Assembly: GCA_003339415.1 (NCBI GenBank)
Contig: PDHQ01000041.1
Coordinates: 150,284 to 214,283 of the forward strand
Source: Ophiocordyceps camponoti-saundersi (nom. inval.)
Lineage: Eukaryota; Ascomycota; Sordariomycetes; Hypocreales; Ophiocordycipitaceae
DNA length: 64,000 nt
Direction: 5' to 3'
A model generated the notes under the pieces. That model had not been told where the DNA came from and ran no database searches. It saw nothing but the letters and a program-made list of their open reading frames with translations. The first letter of the stretch is position 1; each line of letters opens with the position of its first letter. The position numbers and the translations under genes were made by a program. Shown piece by piece: positions 48,633 to 59,690 of the stretch.

Positions 48633-49400
48633 CTAGAACTGACGGCCGGGACCACGGTAAGCGCCGTTGCCGCCGTCATTGCCGCCGTCGTTGTCATTGC
48701 CGCCATCGTTGCGACCACCATCGTTGCGGCCACCATCATTGCGACCACCATCGTTGCGGCCTCCATCGTTGCGGCCACCATAAGCGGCGCCGTTGCCACC
48801 ATCGTTACGGCCACCATCGTCGCGGCCACCATCATTGCGACCTCCATCGTTGCGGCCACCATCGTTGCGGCCACCATCGTTGCGGCCACCATCGTTGCGG
48901 CCACCATCATTGCGGCCTCCGTAGCCACTGCTGGGGCACTGGCTCTTGACCAAGCTGAGCAGCTCTGATGAACAATCTTGTCAGCTTTCCTCCCATCTTC
49001 TTCTTCTTCCGCTCATGCGGCTCGCCTATCAATGACTGGGATACTCACTCTCGCCCTTGCCACCAAAGTTGGGGAATCGGCATGATGGACCGGTTGCGCA
49101 CGCAGCGGCCTCACGCGCGACGCTCTCAAGATTGTCGCAGCCACACTTCAAGAGGCTAATGTTGCAAGTGCCCTTGGGGCCGTCTCTGTTTTCACACTTG
49201 GCGTTGCCAAGGGCCTTCTTGAAGCATGTGGAAGCGCACTTGATGTTCTTGAAGTTGATGCCGAGGCTGGCACCGATGCCGAGGAAACCCAACGGGTTGT
49301 ACTCGAGCTCGGCCTGCTGCTCGCTGTTGGCAGCGTTGGCCTGCATCTCGGCGTAGGAAAGGCCGGCAAAGGCGGCGACGGCTACAGCGCTGAACTTCAT
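48633..49400 (-). CDS. Secreted CFEM-like cysteine-rich protein with GGRND repeat tail (two exons)
   Basis: The model joins 49400-49049 and 48964-48633 (minus strand), giving 227 residues. The intron (84 nt) starts GTGAGTAT, has a GCTGAC branch site and ends CAG. Read without splicing, the first exon would stop ten residues later; the splice links it in frame to the repeat region. The first 17 residues (MKFSAVAVAAFAGLSYA) are a signal peptide. Nine Cys follow at 55, 59, 69, 79, 86, 88, 101, 107 and 127. The C-x3-C-x9-C start, a CGC pair and the later spacing fit a CFEM domain with a longer loop and one extra Cys. The C-terminal half consists of about 16 GGRND-type repeats. There is no C-terminal hydrophobic GPI-type tail, so it is probably secreted or wall-associated. 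CFEM proteins bind haem or act at host or cell surfaces; the function here is inferred only. Confidence 0.85.
48660..48925 (-). repeat. 15-bp tandem repeat encoding GGRND
   Basis: About 16 units of a 15-bp sequence (minus-strand GGTGGCCGCAACGAT and close variants), in frame with the CFEM-like gene. An irregular unit (GGNGAAY) splits the array near 48780-48795 and degenerate GGND units end it. Third-position variants differ between units, so the array is not a very recent expansion. Confidence 0.95.
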
Positions 49401-50000
49401 GTTGACGGTGAATTAATAGAAGATGTCAAAAAGTGATGCTTTTTCTTTGGTGGTATTGATGAAGAGTAGAGGATGCTAAATTCTGAAGTATAAATGATCT
49501 GGATAATCGAGGACAATGATCGGCTTTATAGAGATGGCCACGAAGCTGAAAGCCTCGTCGTCGGGCTTGTTAAGCAGCTTTCACTGAGACCTCGCCATGT
49601 GGTCGGATGGAGCAGAAATGGCCAACAACAACTGCTTGATTCCAGCACCTCCAGACTTAAGCAAGACACGACCATGTTGTTGCCACGCTGTTTCCACGAG
49701 CTTCCTCGAACGTGGGCGATGTTTTCGCACTTGATAGACGCCAGTCATGGCCATGAATGTGTCTGGCAAGACAGTCTCGACTAGTCGAATTCCGAACATC
49801 GTTCTTCTGCCGCTTTGGTGCACGTGGCGAAGGCTGTTTATTTGCTTTCTTCATTGCCACGATTCTTTGTTGCTGGATTGAATTCTATGAGACAACAGAT
49901 GGAAGCAAGACAGGATGCCGTCCGTTGTCGCAGCTGGGGCTCAGGGGGGGTTGCGACGTGAGTGAGAGGGTGGCCAGCTTATGCGGTGTAGTGGACTAAG
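49401..50000 (-). promoter_or_regulatory. Upstream region of the CFEM-like gene, no other gene seen
   Basis: 600 bp of unmutated sequence between the start codon and element V. Open frames of 80-96 codons occur on both strands over the same bases, but none has domains or credible start context. Promoter function is inferred from position. It ends with CTAAG (49996-50000), the left TSD of V. Confidence 0.55.
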
Positions 50001-50164
50001 TGTTGAGGCACGCACGCTGTCACGGATCGGGCAGTATTATTGCTAATACTAAGTCTAACTCTAGTGGCCCCTCTATACTAATTTAGTATAGCTAATATAC
50101 TAACCTAACCGGGCTTAAGCCCTAAGTAGGGCATAGCCTAGACTATAGGGTATATTATATAATA
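50001..50164 (-). repeat. 3' LTR of V
   Basis: 164 bp, partner of 56909-57072. Its outer 35 bp or so, next to island 2, are unmutated; its inner end is mutated. Confidence 0.92.
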
Positions 50165-50671
50165 CCGCCCCTAAGGCCGGGCAGGCTAAAGAATAACTAT
50201 CGTAATATTATTTCTTAGTATTTAAGCTACTAGAGCCGCCCTTATTCCTTAGTATAGCTAAATTTAGCTAGCGTACGAATTACTAATACTTATTTACCTA
50301 TAAACCCTTCGTAAGGCTATTTATAATTATATCTTTTATACTAATTTACTATAAATTAAAAAAGCTTATTTAATATTTTTAGATAATTTATTTATATTAT
50401 AAATTAATATACTTAATATATACCTTATTAAGTAAGTTAATTATAGCTAGCTTTACGTTTTAGCTATTAATAAATATTATAAGAGGCCTTTTTTATTTAT
50501 AGCTAATATTTTAAATAATATTAGAGAGCTAGATTATTATAAGCTTAGTAAGCGTAAAGGCTATAAATTTAGCCTTTATATTACTTATAATAATAAAAAT
50601 CTAACGCTTTAAGCGCTATATAATAAAGCTATTAGCGAGGAAGATAACGAACTTAGCTATTAAGGCGCGGG
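50165..50671 (-). pseudogene. 3' end of V pol, mutated
   Basis: This should contain the end of RNase H of V, cut from the rest by element U at 50667-50671 (GCGGG). Individual RNase H motifs were not resolved. It is assigned by position and continuity with 52453 onward. Confidence 0.5.
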
Positions 50672-50881
50672 TGTGATAGTCTCACTAAGGCGACTGCAGA
50701 AGTAAGCTAAAGTGGAGTTATAATTAAAGCTATCGAAGAGAGGAAGGAGAAGGGAGAGAAGCCCCCTTCCCGAGCTAGCTATATACCCCGCGCGATAACT
50801 AAGCGCTATCGGGAAGACCTAAATATATCCGCTATAATCCCCCCTATCTAGCTACGATTAGTTATAGACTAATCCCTTATA
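50672..50881. repeat. Left LTR of U
   Basis: 210 bp, less mutated than its partner: GTGATAGTCTCAC here against ATAATAGTCTTAC at 52240. Confidence 0.9.
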
Positions 50882-52237
50882 TAGCCCCCTCCTTAGGCTA
50901 GCTAAGAAGGTAGGAGCGTAGGACGGAAAAGTTACGTACTACTACGCTAGCGAAATACTCTATATAGTCCCTAGCCGATAGCCTAATAGCCTCCGTAAAG
51001 ATAAGGATAAGAGGGCGGAAGGGCTCCCTTATAGCCCGGGGAATTAAACCCCGATCCTTATAAGGAAGATTCTAATAAGCTTAAAATCGTAGTATTACTT
51101 AAGGTAGGAATTAATAAACTTATATACTAGTAGTAAAAACTTACCTATATAGCTAGCGTATAGGATTAGGTAGCACCGTGCCGGTTATAAGAAGCTTAGA
51201 AAATACCCCGTTCGCGGTAAATAGTAAAGCTAGCCATATACTTATCGCTATATACTGCTAGCGCTAGTTTATAAGCTAGGGCGTAATACGACTACGGTAC
51301 GTACTTACTAATAAATCTACGCGCCTAAGCTACGCGCGGACTATCCTTATATAAAGTAACGTAACGAGGCTAGAAATTACCTAAGCTATAATATCTAGCG
51401 TATACTTATCCCTTCTTACTTATTATCCCCTTAATTAAAATACTCCGGATTTACCTCTAACTTCCTTACTCTGCCCGTAAAAAGCCCTAACCTTAATATC
51501 CCCGTTTACCTATAAAGCTTCGGATAGTTACGCTTAAAATAACCGATTTAGTTATACTAATAGTAACGCCGGCGCTTAGTAATACTAAAATAAGATTATA
51601 TAAACGCGATATTTATCGGGTTAGTAGAAAAGGGGGGCGGCAAATTAACTAGTATATTAGGAATATTCCTAGAACTAAATACTTTATTAAAGCCTTAAAG
51701 AAGGCTAGCGAAGGCTATATATATCGTAAGCTAGTTCTTATAATCTAAGCGCTCTTATAGCTCCTTATATAGCCCGGATAAAAGTAGAATAATCTTAGCA
51801 TAGTTAGATTAGTACGATAGTCCGGCCTCGAAGAGGGCATATTCCTACCTTATAATATATTCTCCGAGGGGCTCTAATAGCCCCTAATATATCCTAACTA
51901 AGGAAAGACCTACTCGGCGCTCCTTATAACTTTCCCCGAGAAGCTCGGAGACATACGCTAAAAAGGCTTTAAGCTAGTAAGAAAAATCTATAGCTATAGT
52001 AACATACGAAAGGAATATTTACTAGAAAGTGCCGAGATAAGAAAAGACGTAGTAGAACTAGGACTTAGACTCCCTAATTACGGCTCCGTCGATTATAAAT
52101 TTAGCACGTATAGCGGCTAGCTAAGAATCTAGGCCGGAACGAGCCGAGAGCAGCTCTAATATAGGCAGAATTTAACGGCGTTCTATACTAAAATCTTACT
52201 CTTACGTTTAGTTAGCGGTAAGAGGAGCTTTAATTAA
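50882..52237. other. Internal region of U, no recognisable coding sequence
   Basis: GC-richer than surrounding V sequence. Some frames are free of stops for 40-60 codons but without gag- or pol-like motifs. AAGAGGAGC shortly before the right LTR could be a polypurine tract if the element reads on the plus strand. Confidence 0.45.
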
Positions 52238-52447
52238 TATAATAGTCTTACTAAGGCGACTATAGAAGTAAGCTAAAGTAAAGTTATAATTAAAGCTATC
52301 GAAGAGAGGAAGGAGAAGGGAGAGAAGCCCCCTTCCCGAGCTAGCTATATACCCCGCGCGATAACTAAGCGCTATTAGGAAGACCTAAACATATCCGCTA
52401 TAATCCCCCCTATTTAGCTACGATTAGTTATAGACTAATCCCTTATA
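52238..52447. repeat. Right LTR of U
   Basis: 210 bp, partner of 50672-50881, followed by TSD GCGGG. Confidence 0.9.
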
Positions 52448-52452
52448 GCGGG

Positions 52453-55400
52453 TTACTTAATTATTTATAAACGATATATTAAAATAGATACGAAGCTAAA
52501 GGTCCTTATTATAAGCCGCTCCTCTAAGGGTAATATTAAAAGAAAACGTGCTGCGTAGATAGCGGAAAAAATACTTTATTATAGCTAAATAAGCGTATAT
52601 TATATAAGAATTTACCTTTAATAGCTTCTTTACGCTATATATAATATTAGGCCTTATATTTAAGGCTAGCTAATTAAAGCTACTTATTTATTTTTACTAT
52701 ATTATAGCTTTTATTATAATCTTAGCCTTTTTCTAATTATAAGAAATTATATACTTTATTAGTTATAGCGTTTTTATAAGCTTTAAATCGTTAATATTAA
52801 ATAGCTTAAAAATCTTATTAGTAAAGGAGGTTTAATATACTCGAATAGTGCGGGCCTAATAATTACGATTAAACTTAAGGCTAAGGAATTCCTAAGGCTC
52901 TCTAAGGTATTTAACCTTATATAATTTATTAAGAATTATAGCCTTATTATTAATCTATACTTATATTAGTATTATAAGGAGGATATTATTTATATAAAAA
53001 ATAAGGAGGCTACTATTAGCGTAGCGATAAAAGTATAACTTAAAGTCGAGTTATTTAAATCTATAATTAGCTAGATTTTTAGCTATATACTTAAACTACT
53101 AGCGCGGCGAGGCACGATAATTATAAAAGGCCCTTTTTAGGCGGCAAACGCGGCCTAACTTATCCTTAAAGCTATAAAATTATTTAACGAAGATATTTTT
53201 ATTTAATTTAGCGTTAATAAAAGTATTTATAATATTAAACTTTACTTATTTAAGGTCTTATATTATAATAAGGGTAAGGAAGATTTATACGGATAATTAA
53301 TATACTATAATAGTATATAGGTCCTTAATAAGTTAATTTATAAGATCGTAATTTTTATAAATAACCTAGTAGGCCTTCGCTATTAGATCTGCGCTTTTAA
53401 TAGGCTTCTTAGTATATACCTATCGCTTAGGAAAGGTTTTAATATTATAAGGCTTAGGAATAAGTTTCTAAGCGCCTTTCTAATATAGCTTATTAAGTTC
53501 TTTCTTTATCGCGGGTACTTATCGTTTATTAAATTTAGGTAGCTTCTTCGTAATATAATAATTACTTAAGGTATAACCTATAAAGGTTTCTATAGCTAAA
53601 GCTAAGAGAATTATTATAAGCGCTTAATTAATATATTTATCCTTATTTATAAAGGAAATATATAGCGGAGGCGGCTTAAGAATATTATTTATAGCTAAAT
53701 TAGCTTATATAAGCCTTTTTAATTACCTCGTAAGCTCGGTGCTATAGATCTCTTCCGTTAAACAACGCTTATAGCGTTATATTTCCGTTAAGGTAAAAGA
53801 AAAAGTTAAAGCTTCGTAAGTATATTAAGAAGGTCGCTTATTAAGTATTAGACTAGTTAGCTAAAGGTTTTATAAGTTACTAGCTAATTCGTTAAGATTA
53901 TTATAATTATTAGTATTATAAACTTAGCTACTAGGAAGATTTAAAGTTATAAGTGCTATCGGTAATAGTTATACCTCTTTATTAATTTCCTCGATTAATC
54001 GAAGAAGCGTATTCCTATTAAAAAACGGGCGCGGTGCCTCTCTACCTCGATAAGGCGTAGGATTTAGTAAGAGAAGGTGCGAAGAGTATCCCTTAGGCGT
54101 TTTAAAACGCTTTTTTAATAACCCTATAAATTCCTCTTTAATAGTTAATATATTTAATAATCTAGCTATAATAGTTTAGTATTTCCTTAATTATTATTTA
54201 ATACTTAGTATATTAGAGGATTATAAAATATTAATACTACTAGTTTAGCTATAAGAAGTTTTCTCTTTTTCCTTATAAAGAAGAATAATAAGTTTAAATT
54301 TAATAATTTTACCTTTTTCTTCTAAATAAGCCTTAAATTTAACTAATAAGTCCTTTTTAATAGTAGGGGCACTAGTATAATTAATAAAGCGTATATTTTA
54401 TATATAAATAACGATCTTTTAATTAGGAAGCTAAATCTTAAAGATATAGCTATATAAGCTTTTAATATTAACGAGATAACCCTTCTAAGCTTAAGAAGCT
54501 ATTTTTTCAAACTTAATAATTTTCTCTTTCGGCTTCGTTATATATACTATATAACCCTAGGCGTGAAGGTAGCTAATATTATATTTATAAGGTAAGTTAA
54601 GCGCCTTTATAACCCTCTTAAAAGGGCTATCTTTACCTCTCGTAAGTAGTAAATTTAATATATATACTATTATCGATATATAATATAGCTATAAGGTTAT
54701 AGGAAGCTTAGCGTATAGGTAAATAGCCTTAGCTATTATTAATAAGGTCCTGCTAGCCCTTTTTATAAGGCTATTTTACTATAAATTATATAAAGTCGAA
54801 TAGCGTAGAATAAAGCTATCTTAAAGAGCCTAGGCTTTAATCGCCTCGCTCTTAAACTCCTATACGTTATTAAAAGCTATCGTAGCTACGGGAATTCCTC
54901 CTAAAGAGGCGTTAACCTATTATTTCTAACCGCGAAGAAGATTATAGGCCTGCCCTTTTAAAGTAATAGCTATTATCTAGTAGAATCTCGTAAAGGTATT
55001 AATTCCGTATAAAAAATAGCGGGCACCGCCGTTACTAGGCGGATTATACTTAATAATATTTTAAAAAATAATATCGAGGAATCTTAAGGGCTTAGCTAGC
55101 GAATCCCTACTAATTATAATATCTACCTTAGCAAATTAATAAGCCTTATATAAGAAGCTTTTAATAATCTTTTTATTAATTAAAATCTTTACTTTTTAAT
55201 AAGCTAGGGTTACCTTATCCTTACTAGTATATACGAGGCGCTTATATATAATAGTAAAATTAGCCTTTAAGCCCTTCCTTAGTAATTTATACGGTAAAAT
55301 AGCGAATACCTCGATTATAGTTTAATTACTACTCGTAGCGGCTATATTAATAACTCGAAGTTGATTATTAAGGCGGCAAATATATTTTTTAGTGCCTCTT

Positions 55401-56908
55401 ATAATAAGGAAGTTTATCTTAAAGTTAGCGATAACGCTTTTTTCCTTTAAAACGCTTATACTTATTAAATTTACTTAAATATTAGGATAATAAAAAGCTT
55501 ACGATAAGATTATTAAATTACTATTAGGTAAATCTATCTTAACCTTACCCTCTCTTTAAGGCTAAAAATCTCCGCTATTAGCAGCGCGGAAAAGGTTAAT
55601 AACGGTATTCTTATAAATCTCGATAAACTATTTTAAATTATTAAAAATATAGCCTCCGGCTTTAAAATTATATATAATATATCTTATTTAACGCCGCGGC
55701 TAGTAGCTACTAGTTCGTACGTTTATTTAGCTTTCGTAATAGCTTCTAATACCGTAACCTATTTCTATTAATACTAATCTCTTAGTAGCAGTTACTACTT
55801 AAGATATAATTTCTAATAATTTTCCTTTTAATAAAGCTTATTATTTTTAGGAATAAAGTATCTATAATTAAGATATTAACTTTTCTAGCTTTCTTATATA
55901 GGAGAAGAGGATCTGCTATTATAATTACCGCGGCCTTATCTTTTACCGTAGCCTTAACCTTTATTATAGCCGTTATCTCGCTTTTCTTCCTATTTTTTTA
56001 TATTCTAATCCGCGGAAAAAATATCTTTCTTCTTATTATTAATAAGTTTAGCGTAATTCTAGAAAAAACCTAGAACCTTATCCTTTATCGGGGGCTTTTA
56101 TTTAGCTAGCTTATATATCTAATCTTTATATTAGAAAAGTATAATAGTTTTAATAGCGTTAATTATAGCGCCGATAAACTATTCCTTATAAGGTTCTTTT
56201 ATTATAATATAAAGTTAACTTTATAGAAAATTAAAGCGTTTTACGAAAATATTAAATATCGTAAAATTCTCCGCTTTTATAATATATATTTTTTTTATAA
56301 TTAATAAAAAAGTAACTCTTAAAGCTATATTATACTTTTTCTTAATAGCTATAAAAGTTTAATATATTAATTAATTTAAATTCTAGCTACTATTATAAAT
56401 TTCGAGGATTACCGTAAGCTTATAATAATATATAATAAGATAACGGTAATAAACTTCCTTATCTTACTATTTCTCTACGGCTACGATATTCGTATTTATA
56501 AGTTTACCGCTATTAAGCTTATTAATATACTAAAGTAAGCGAAATTACTTAATTACTATTCTAATTAATATCTCCTAATATTACTAATTCTCTTAGCCCT
56601 TTAGCTTCTCTATATTAGCTAAGATCGCTCCTATTTTTATATTTTTTAATAAGGTTATCGTAACTTTCTTTCTTACTTAAATAGGCTTTTTTACGCCTTA
56701 ATAAGTAATAATTATCTTAGTAAGGTAATATAAGGTGCTTAAATAAGTCTATATAGACCGGGGAAGGTAAGATTCTAACCTAATTTAATAGTAACTATAA
56801 CTTTATAGCATTTACTATAGCTAAGCGGACCCTTAATAAGGTTTTAATATAAGGAATAATTATTATTATTATAAAAAACGCGTAATTTAGCGCGATAGGC
56901 GTATAACT
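52453..56908 (-). pseudogene. V copia gag, protease, integrase and RT (RIP-interrupted)
   Basis: Right to left on the minus strand. Gag occupies about 56900-56000 but is poorly readable. A copia protease near 55735-55650 shows an altered D-S-G-x-S site followed by RYIIYNFKAGGYIF. The pre-integrase segment ending KKYICRLNNQLRVINIA lies near 55340. Integrase at about 54800-54500 shows SLIKRASRTLLIIAKAIYLY (the E-R-x-x-x-x-I-x-x-x-A-R block), LNLLLTRGKDSPF and NISYLHAQGYIVYI (one stop). The RT starts near 53550 (LPKFNKRQVPAIKKELNKLY, one stop as Gln) and includes KSADLIAKAYQVIYKNYDLI and NIINTFINA. The end is separated by element U. Confidence 0.8.
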
Positions 56909-57072
56909 TATTAAGGTACGTATGCTATTACGGATCGGGCAGTATTATTACTAATACTAAGTCTAACTCTAGTAGCCCCTCTATACTAATTTAGTATAGC
57001 TAATATACTAACCTAACTAGGCTTAAGCCCTAAGTAGGGCATAGCCTAGACTACAAGGTATGTCACACAACA
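56909..57072 (-). repeat. 5' LTR of V
   Basis: 164 bp, partner of 50001-50164; its outer 20 bp are unmutated and inner bases mutated. Confidence 0.92.
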
Positions 57073-57077
57073 CTAAG

Positions 57078-57500
57078 AGTAGTCTGTAGTATGCACTAAA
57101 GTAGCCCGTAGGTTCGCTAGAGCTAAAGGCCGGACATCGGTCCGGAGTCGGCGGATTTTCCCTATTGTCTCCTGTAGTTATCTCTCTCTCGAAGATAGTA
57201 GTTAAAAGAACTTTAATAATTGTTACACACACAGGCTGTCTTACTAATAACTCTGTTATGCTAACGCTATATATACAAGACCGACCTGGCAAACAAGACC
57301 GACCCGGCACATAACAGCCTCTTAAAGGCACACATGACCGACCCGGCACAGAAGTTCGACCGTCTCCCTACCGCCTAGGGAAACCGAGCCGTCCTTCGGA
57401 GCAGAGGCAGACTCTTTCAAGGGTGGCATAGAGCAGGCTTAGCAGTAGCAAGCAAACTAGCTTTGCAGTCGACTAACGCACACGAGGACGCGTGTGTAAG
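57078..57500. other. Unmutated continuation of gene island 2
   Basis: Once V is removed this joins 50000 directly, so it is the distal upstream region of the CFEM-like gene or a remnant of something else. It is GC-balanced and retains CA/TG. It contains three copies of a short motif GACCGACCYGGCA (about 57279-57350). A minus-strand frame at 57349-57023 crosses V's LTR boundary and is not believed. No gene is supported. Confidence 0.5.
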
Positions 57501-57899
57501 GGAAGCTTATATAAGATATACTAAGGAAGAGAGATAGTAACGTTTAAAATAAGTAATTAAAAAAAGTATAAAATATAAATAAAAGTTTACTTTAAATATT
57601 ATATTTAAAGTAAAGCTAATTATTATTATATTATAATTATAAAAGCTTATATATACTTTGTTACTTTTATAAAAAGCTAACTTTATTAATATATAATTAT
57701 AAAAGTCTTATACTTTTTAATATTTATAAGAAGTTAACTTTATTAATATAAAATAACTTAAGAGGTTTTAAAGTATATATAATATATATATTTAAGGTTA
57801 TAGTTTATATATAGCTTACGCTTATTTTACGCGCGGCGCTAACTAATTATATATACTTATATATACTTTATACTCATTATATACGCGGACTTAACTAAG
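57501..57899. other. AT-rich RIP-mutated DNA, no feature seen
   Basis: TA-rich, without CA/TG and without open frames. It lies between the native segment and the LTR at 57900. The five bases before that LTR are CTAAG, but the partner TSD cannot be seen. Confidence 0.4.
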
Positions 57900-58750
57900 T
57901 GTAATAATCTAAAATATAAATACTAGTTAAAAGTACTATTCTTATTATATAAGCAGTATTTATTATATTAATAGCTTAATAATATAATTTATATAATAAA
58001 GTAAAAATACTAATATTTAGTATTTAAATTATAGCTAAACCTTGGAAGGTTAAACTTTAGATAATAAGATAAGATAATAAAGATAAAAATAACGAATAAA
58101 ATTCCTAAAATAAGAAGAACGGTTAGAAGGGGTTAAAAACGAAAAGAAATATTAGCTATTATAAATAAAGAATTATCTATTATAATTTATTATTAGCTTA
58201 GAAGCTAATAAAATATAATAAAATAGAATAAAGCTATTTTATTTACTAAGGGATATAGTAAATTTAAAATTAAAAGTTAATTTTAAAGTAGGAATTTAAT
58301 TTTAAAGTAAAAGAATACTATAAAAGTAAATAGAATAAAATAAAGCTATTCTATTTACTAGTATATTTATAATATAAAGCTTCTATAGTATTCTATAGCT
58401 TTTTAGCTAGCTTATATAATTAGATAGTTTCTTAGAGAAGGAAAACTATAAAAGGAAGGCTTCCTTCCTTCGAAGGGTTTTTCCTTTCCTTCTTCTCTAA
58501 GCTTTTAATTTAAATAATTTATATCTTAAAAGCCTACTCTTTATAACCTTCCCTTACTTTATAAGATATTCCTATTTAGGAAGTTCTTACTTATTTATAC
58601 TTTATAAATTTCCTATTCTAGCTACTTACTGCCTAGTTAAAGTAAGTAAAGCCCCTTACCTTTTTATTACCCTTTTCCTCTCTTTATTTTTAGAAGCTTA
58701 AATTAAGGGCTATAGGTAAAATTAAGTAATTATAGGTATAATCCGTAACA
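57900..58750 (+). repeat. 5' LTR of gypsy element T1
   Basis: 851 bp, inverted copy of 725-1576. Starts TGTAATAATC and ends CCGTAACA, keeping TG...CA ends intact, so this copy is the better reference for the family. Confidence 0.78.
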
Positions 58751-59690
58751 TATTAAAAGCTTCTTTACTACTATAACTACCTTATAAGTACGAAGAATAA
58801 GAAGAGAGTATATTAAAGAATTTCTTTCTTAGAAAAATAGAAAAAAAAAATAGAAAAATAATACTTTTTTAATTACATATATCTCCACGGAAATAAAAGG
58901 TAAAAATCTACTTTTTTCTTTCCTAATTAGGAAATAAGCGGCGCTACCTAGTAGTATATAATATATCTAATATAACCTCCCCTGCACCCCCCTATACCGC
59001 TACTAATCCTAAACTTATTATAGATATTAATAAGGTCCCGAGACCTAAATATTATAGCGGGAAAGATAATAATTTATAAGCGTTTTTAACTAATATTAAA
59101 GCTTATTTTAAGCTTTATTCTTCCGCCTTTTATAATAAACTTATAAAGGTAATTTATACTTTTACTTACTTAAAAAGTATAGCTTTAGACTAGTTTAAAC
59201 TTATACTAAGAAATTATTTAGAACTTATAAATAATCGAAAAGAAGAAACGGAGCTTATTTTTACTAGTTTCGATTAATTTAAAGAAAAACTATAAGAAGT
59301 TTTCGGCTAGTAAAACGAAGCTAAAATTATAAAGTATAAATTATAAACTTTATAGCAAAAAGGGGCTACTTCTAGCTACGCTGCTAAATTTAGATAAATA
59401 ATTAGTAAGTTAAACTAAGAAGATAAAGCCTTTATAGCTATTTTTTATAAAGGACTAAAAGATAAAGTTAAAGACGAATTATATAAGTAAGATAAGCTTA
59501 AAAAGCTATTTACTTATATAACTTTTACTATTAAAATCTACGATTAACTTTTTAAAAGAAAGTAGTAAAAATAAAAAAGTAAAAATACCTTTTCTTATAT
59601 TAATAAAGGTAATAAAAAATATAAGAAAAATTACGCTAATTAAGGAGACCTTATAAATTTAAATATAGTATCTATAATAAATCGGCTATA
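58751..59690 (+). pseudogene. gypsy gag of T1, truncated
   Basis: From about 58980 a plus-strand frame reads through RIP stops as a chromovirus-type Gag: PRPKYYSGKDNNL, then AFLTNIKAYFKLYSSAF, YLKSIALD, NRKEETELIFTSFD, and IAIFYKGLKDKVKDELYK. A Lys-rich segment follows (FKRK to NKGNKKYKKNYAN). No zinc knuckle is clear. The frame appears to be cut near 59690-59720, where another LTR-like sequence begins, so protease and RT are missing here. Confidence 0.75.

Larger units (their letters stand above)
50672..52447. mobile_element. Small non-autonomous LTR element U nested in V
   Basis: LTRs of 210 bp at 50672-50881 and 52238-52447, with an exact TSD GCGGG (50667-50671, 52448-52452). The left LTR starts TGTGATAG and the right TATAATAG; both end CTTATA (ancestral CTTACA likely). 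The internal region is only 1356 bp and shows no protease, RT or integrase in any frame, so the element must depend on enzymes from elsewhere. The size fits a large TRIM or short LARD. Strand is unknown. Confidence 0.88.
50001..57072 (-). mobile_element. Ty1/copia retrotransposon V
   Basis: LTRs of 164 bp at 50001-50164 and 56909-57072, with an exact TSD CTAAG (49996-50000, 57073-57077). The left LTR begins TGTTGAGGCACGC where the right has TATTAAGGTACGT, and the right LTR ends in unmutated CACACAACA where the left has TATATAATA; this reciprocal pattern fixes the ends. Protease, integrase and RT on the minus strand identify copia. V's own length is about 5.3 kb; the rest is the nested element U. 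Confidence 0.92.

Noticed and set aside
48584..48949. Met/Ala/Thr-rich and Cys/His-rich frames over the 15-bp repeat
   Set aside because: They are alternative readings of the GGRND repeat; only the Gly-rich frame connects by a proper splice to the signal-peptide exon.
49494..49999. Frames of 67-96 codons upstream of the CFEM-like gene
   Set aside because: Overlapping on opposite strands, without domain, signal or codon pattern; treated as promoter DNA.
50018..50164. 147-bp LTR for element V starting TGTCACGG
   Set aside because: It gives no matching TSD. Allowing for C/T and G/A changes extends the match 17 bp to TGTTGAGG and gives an exact CTAAG TSD.
57023..57349. 108-codon minus-strand frame with PGRSC repeats
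   Set aside because: It starts in the GACCGACC motif repeats and runs across V's LTR boundary, so it cannot be an ancestral gene.
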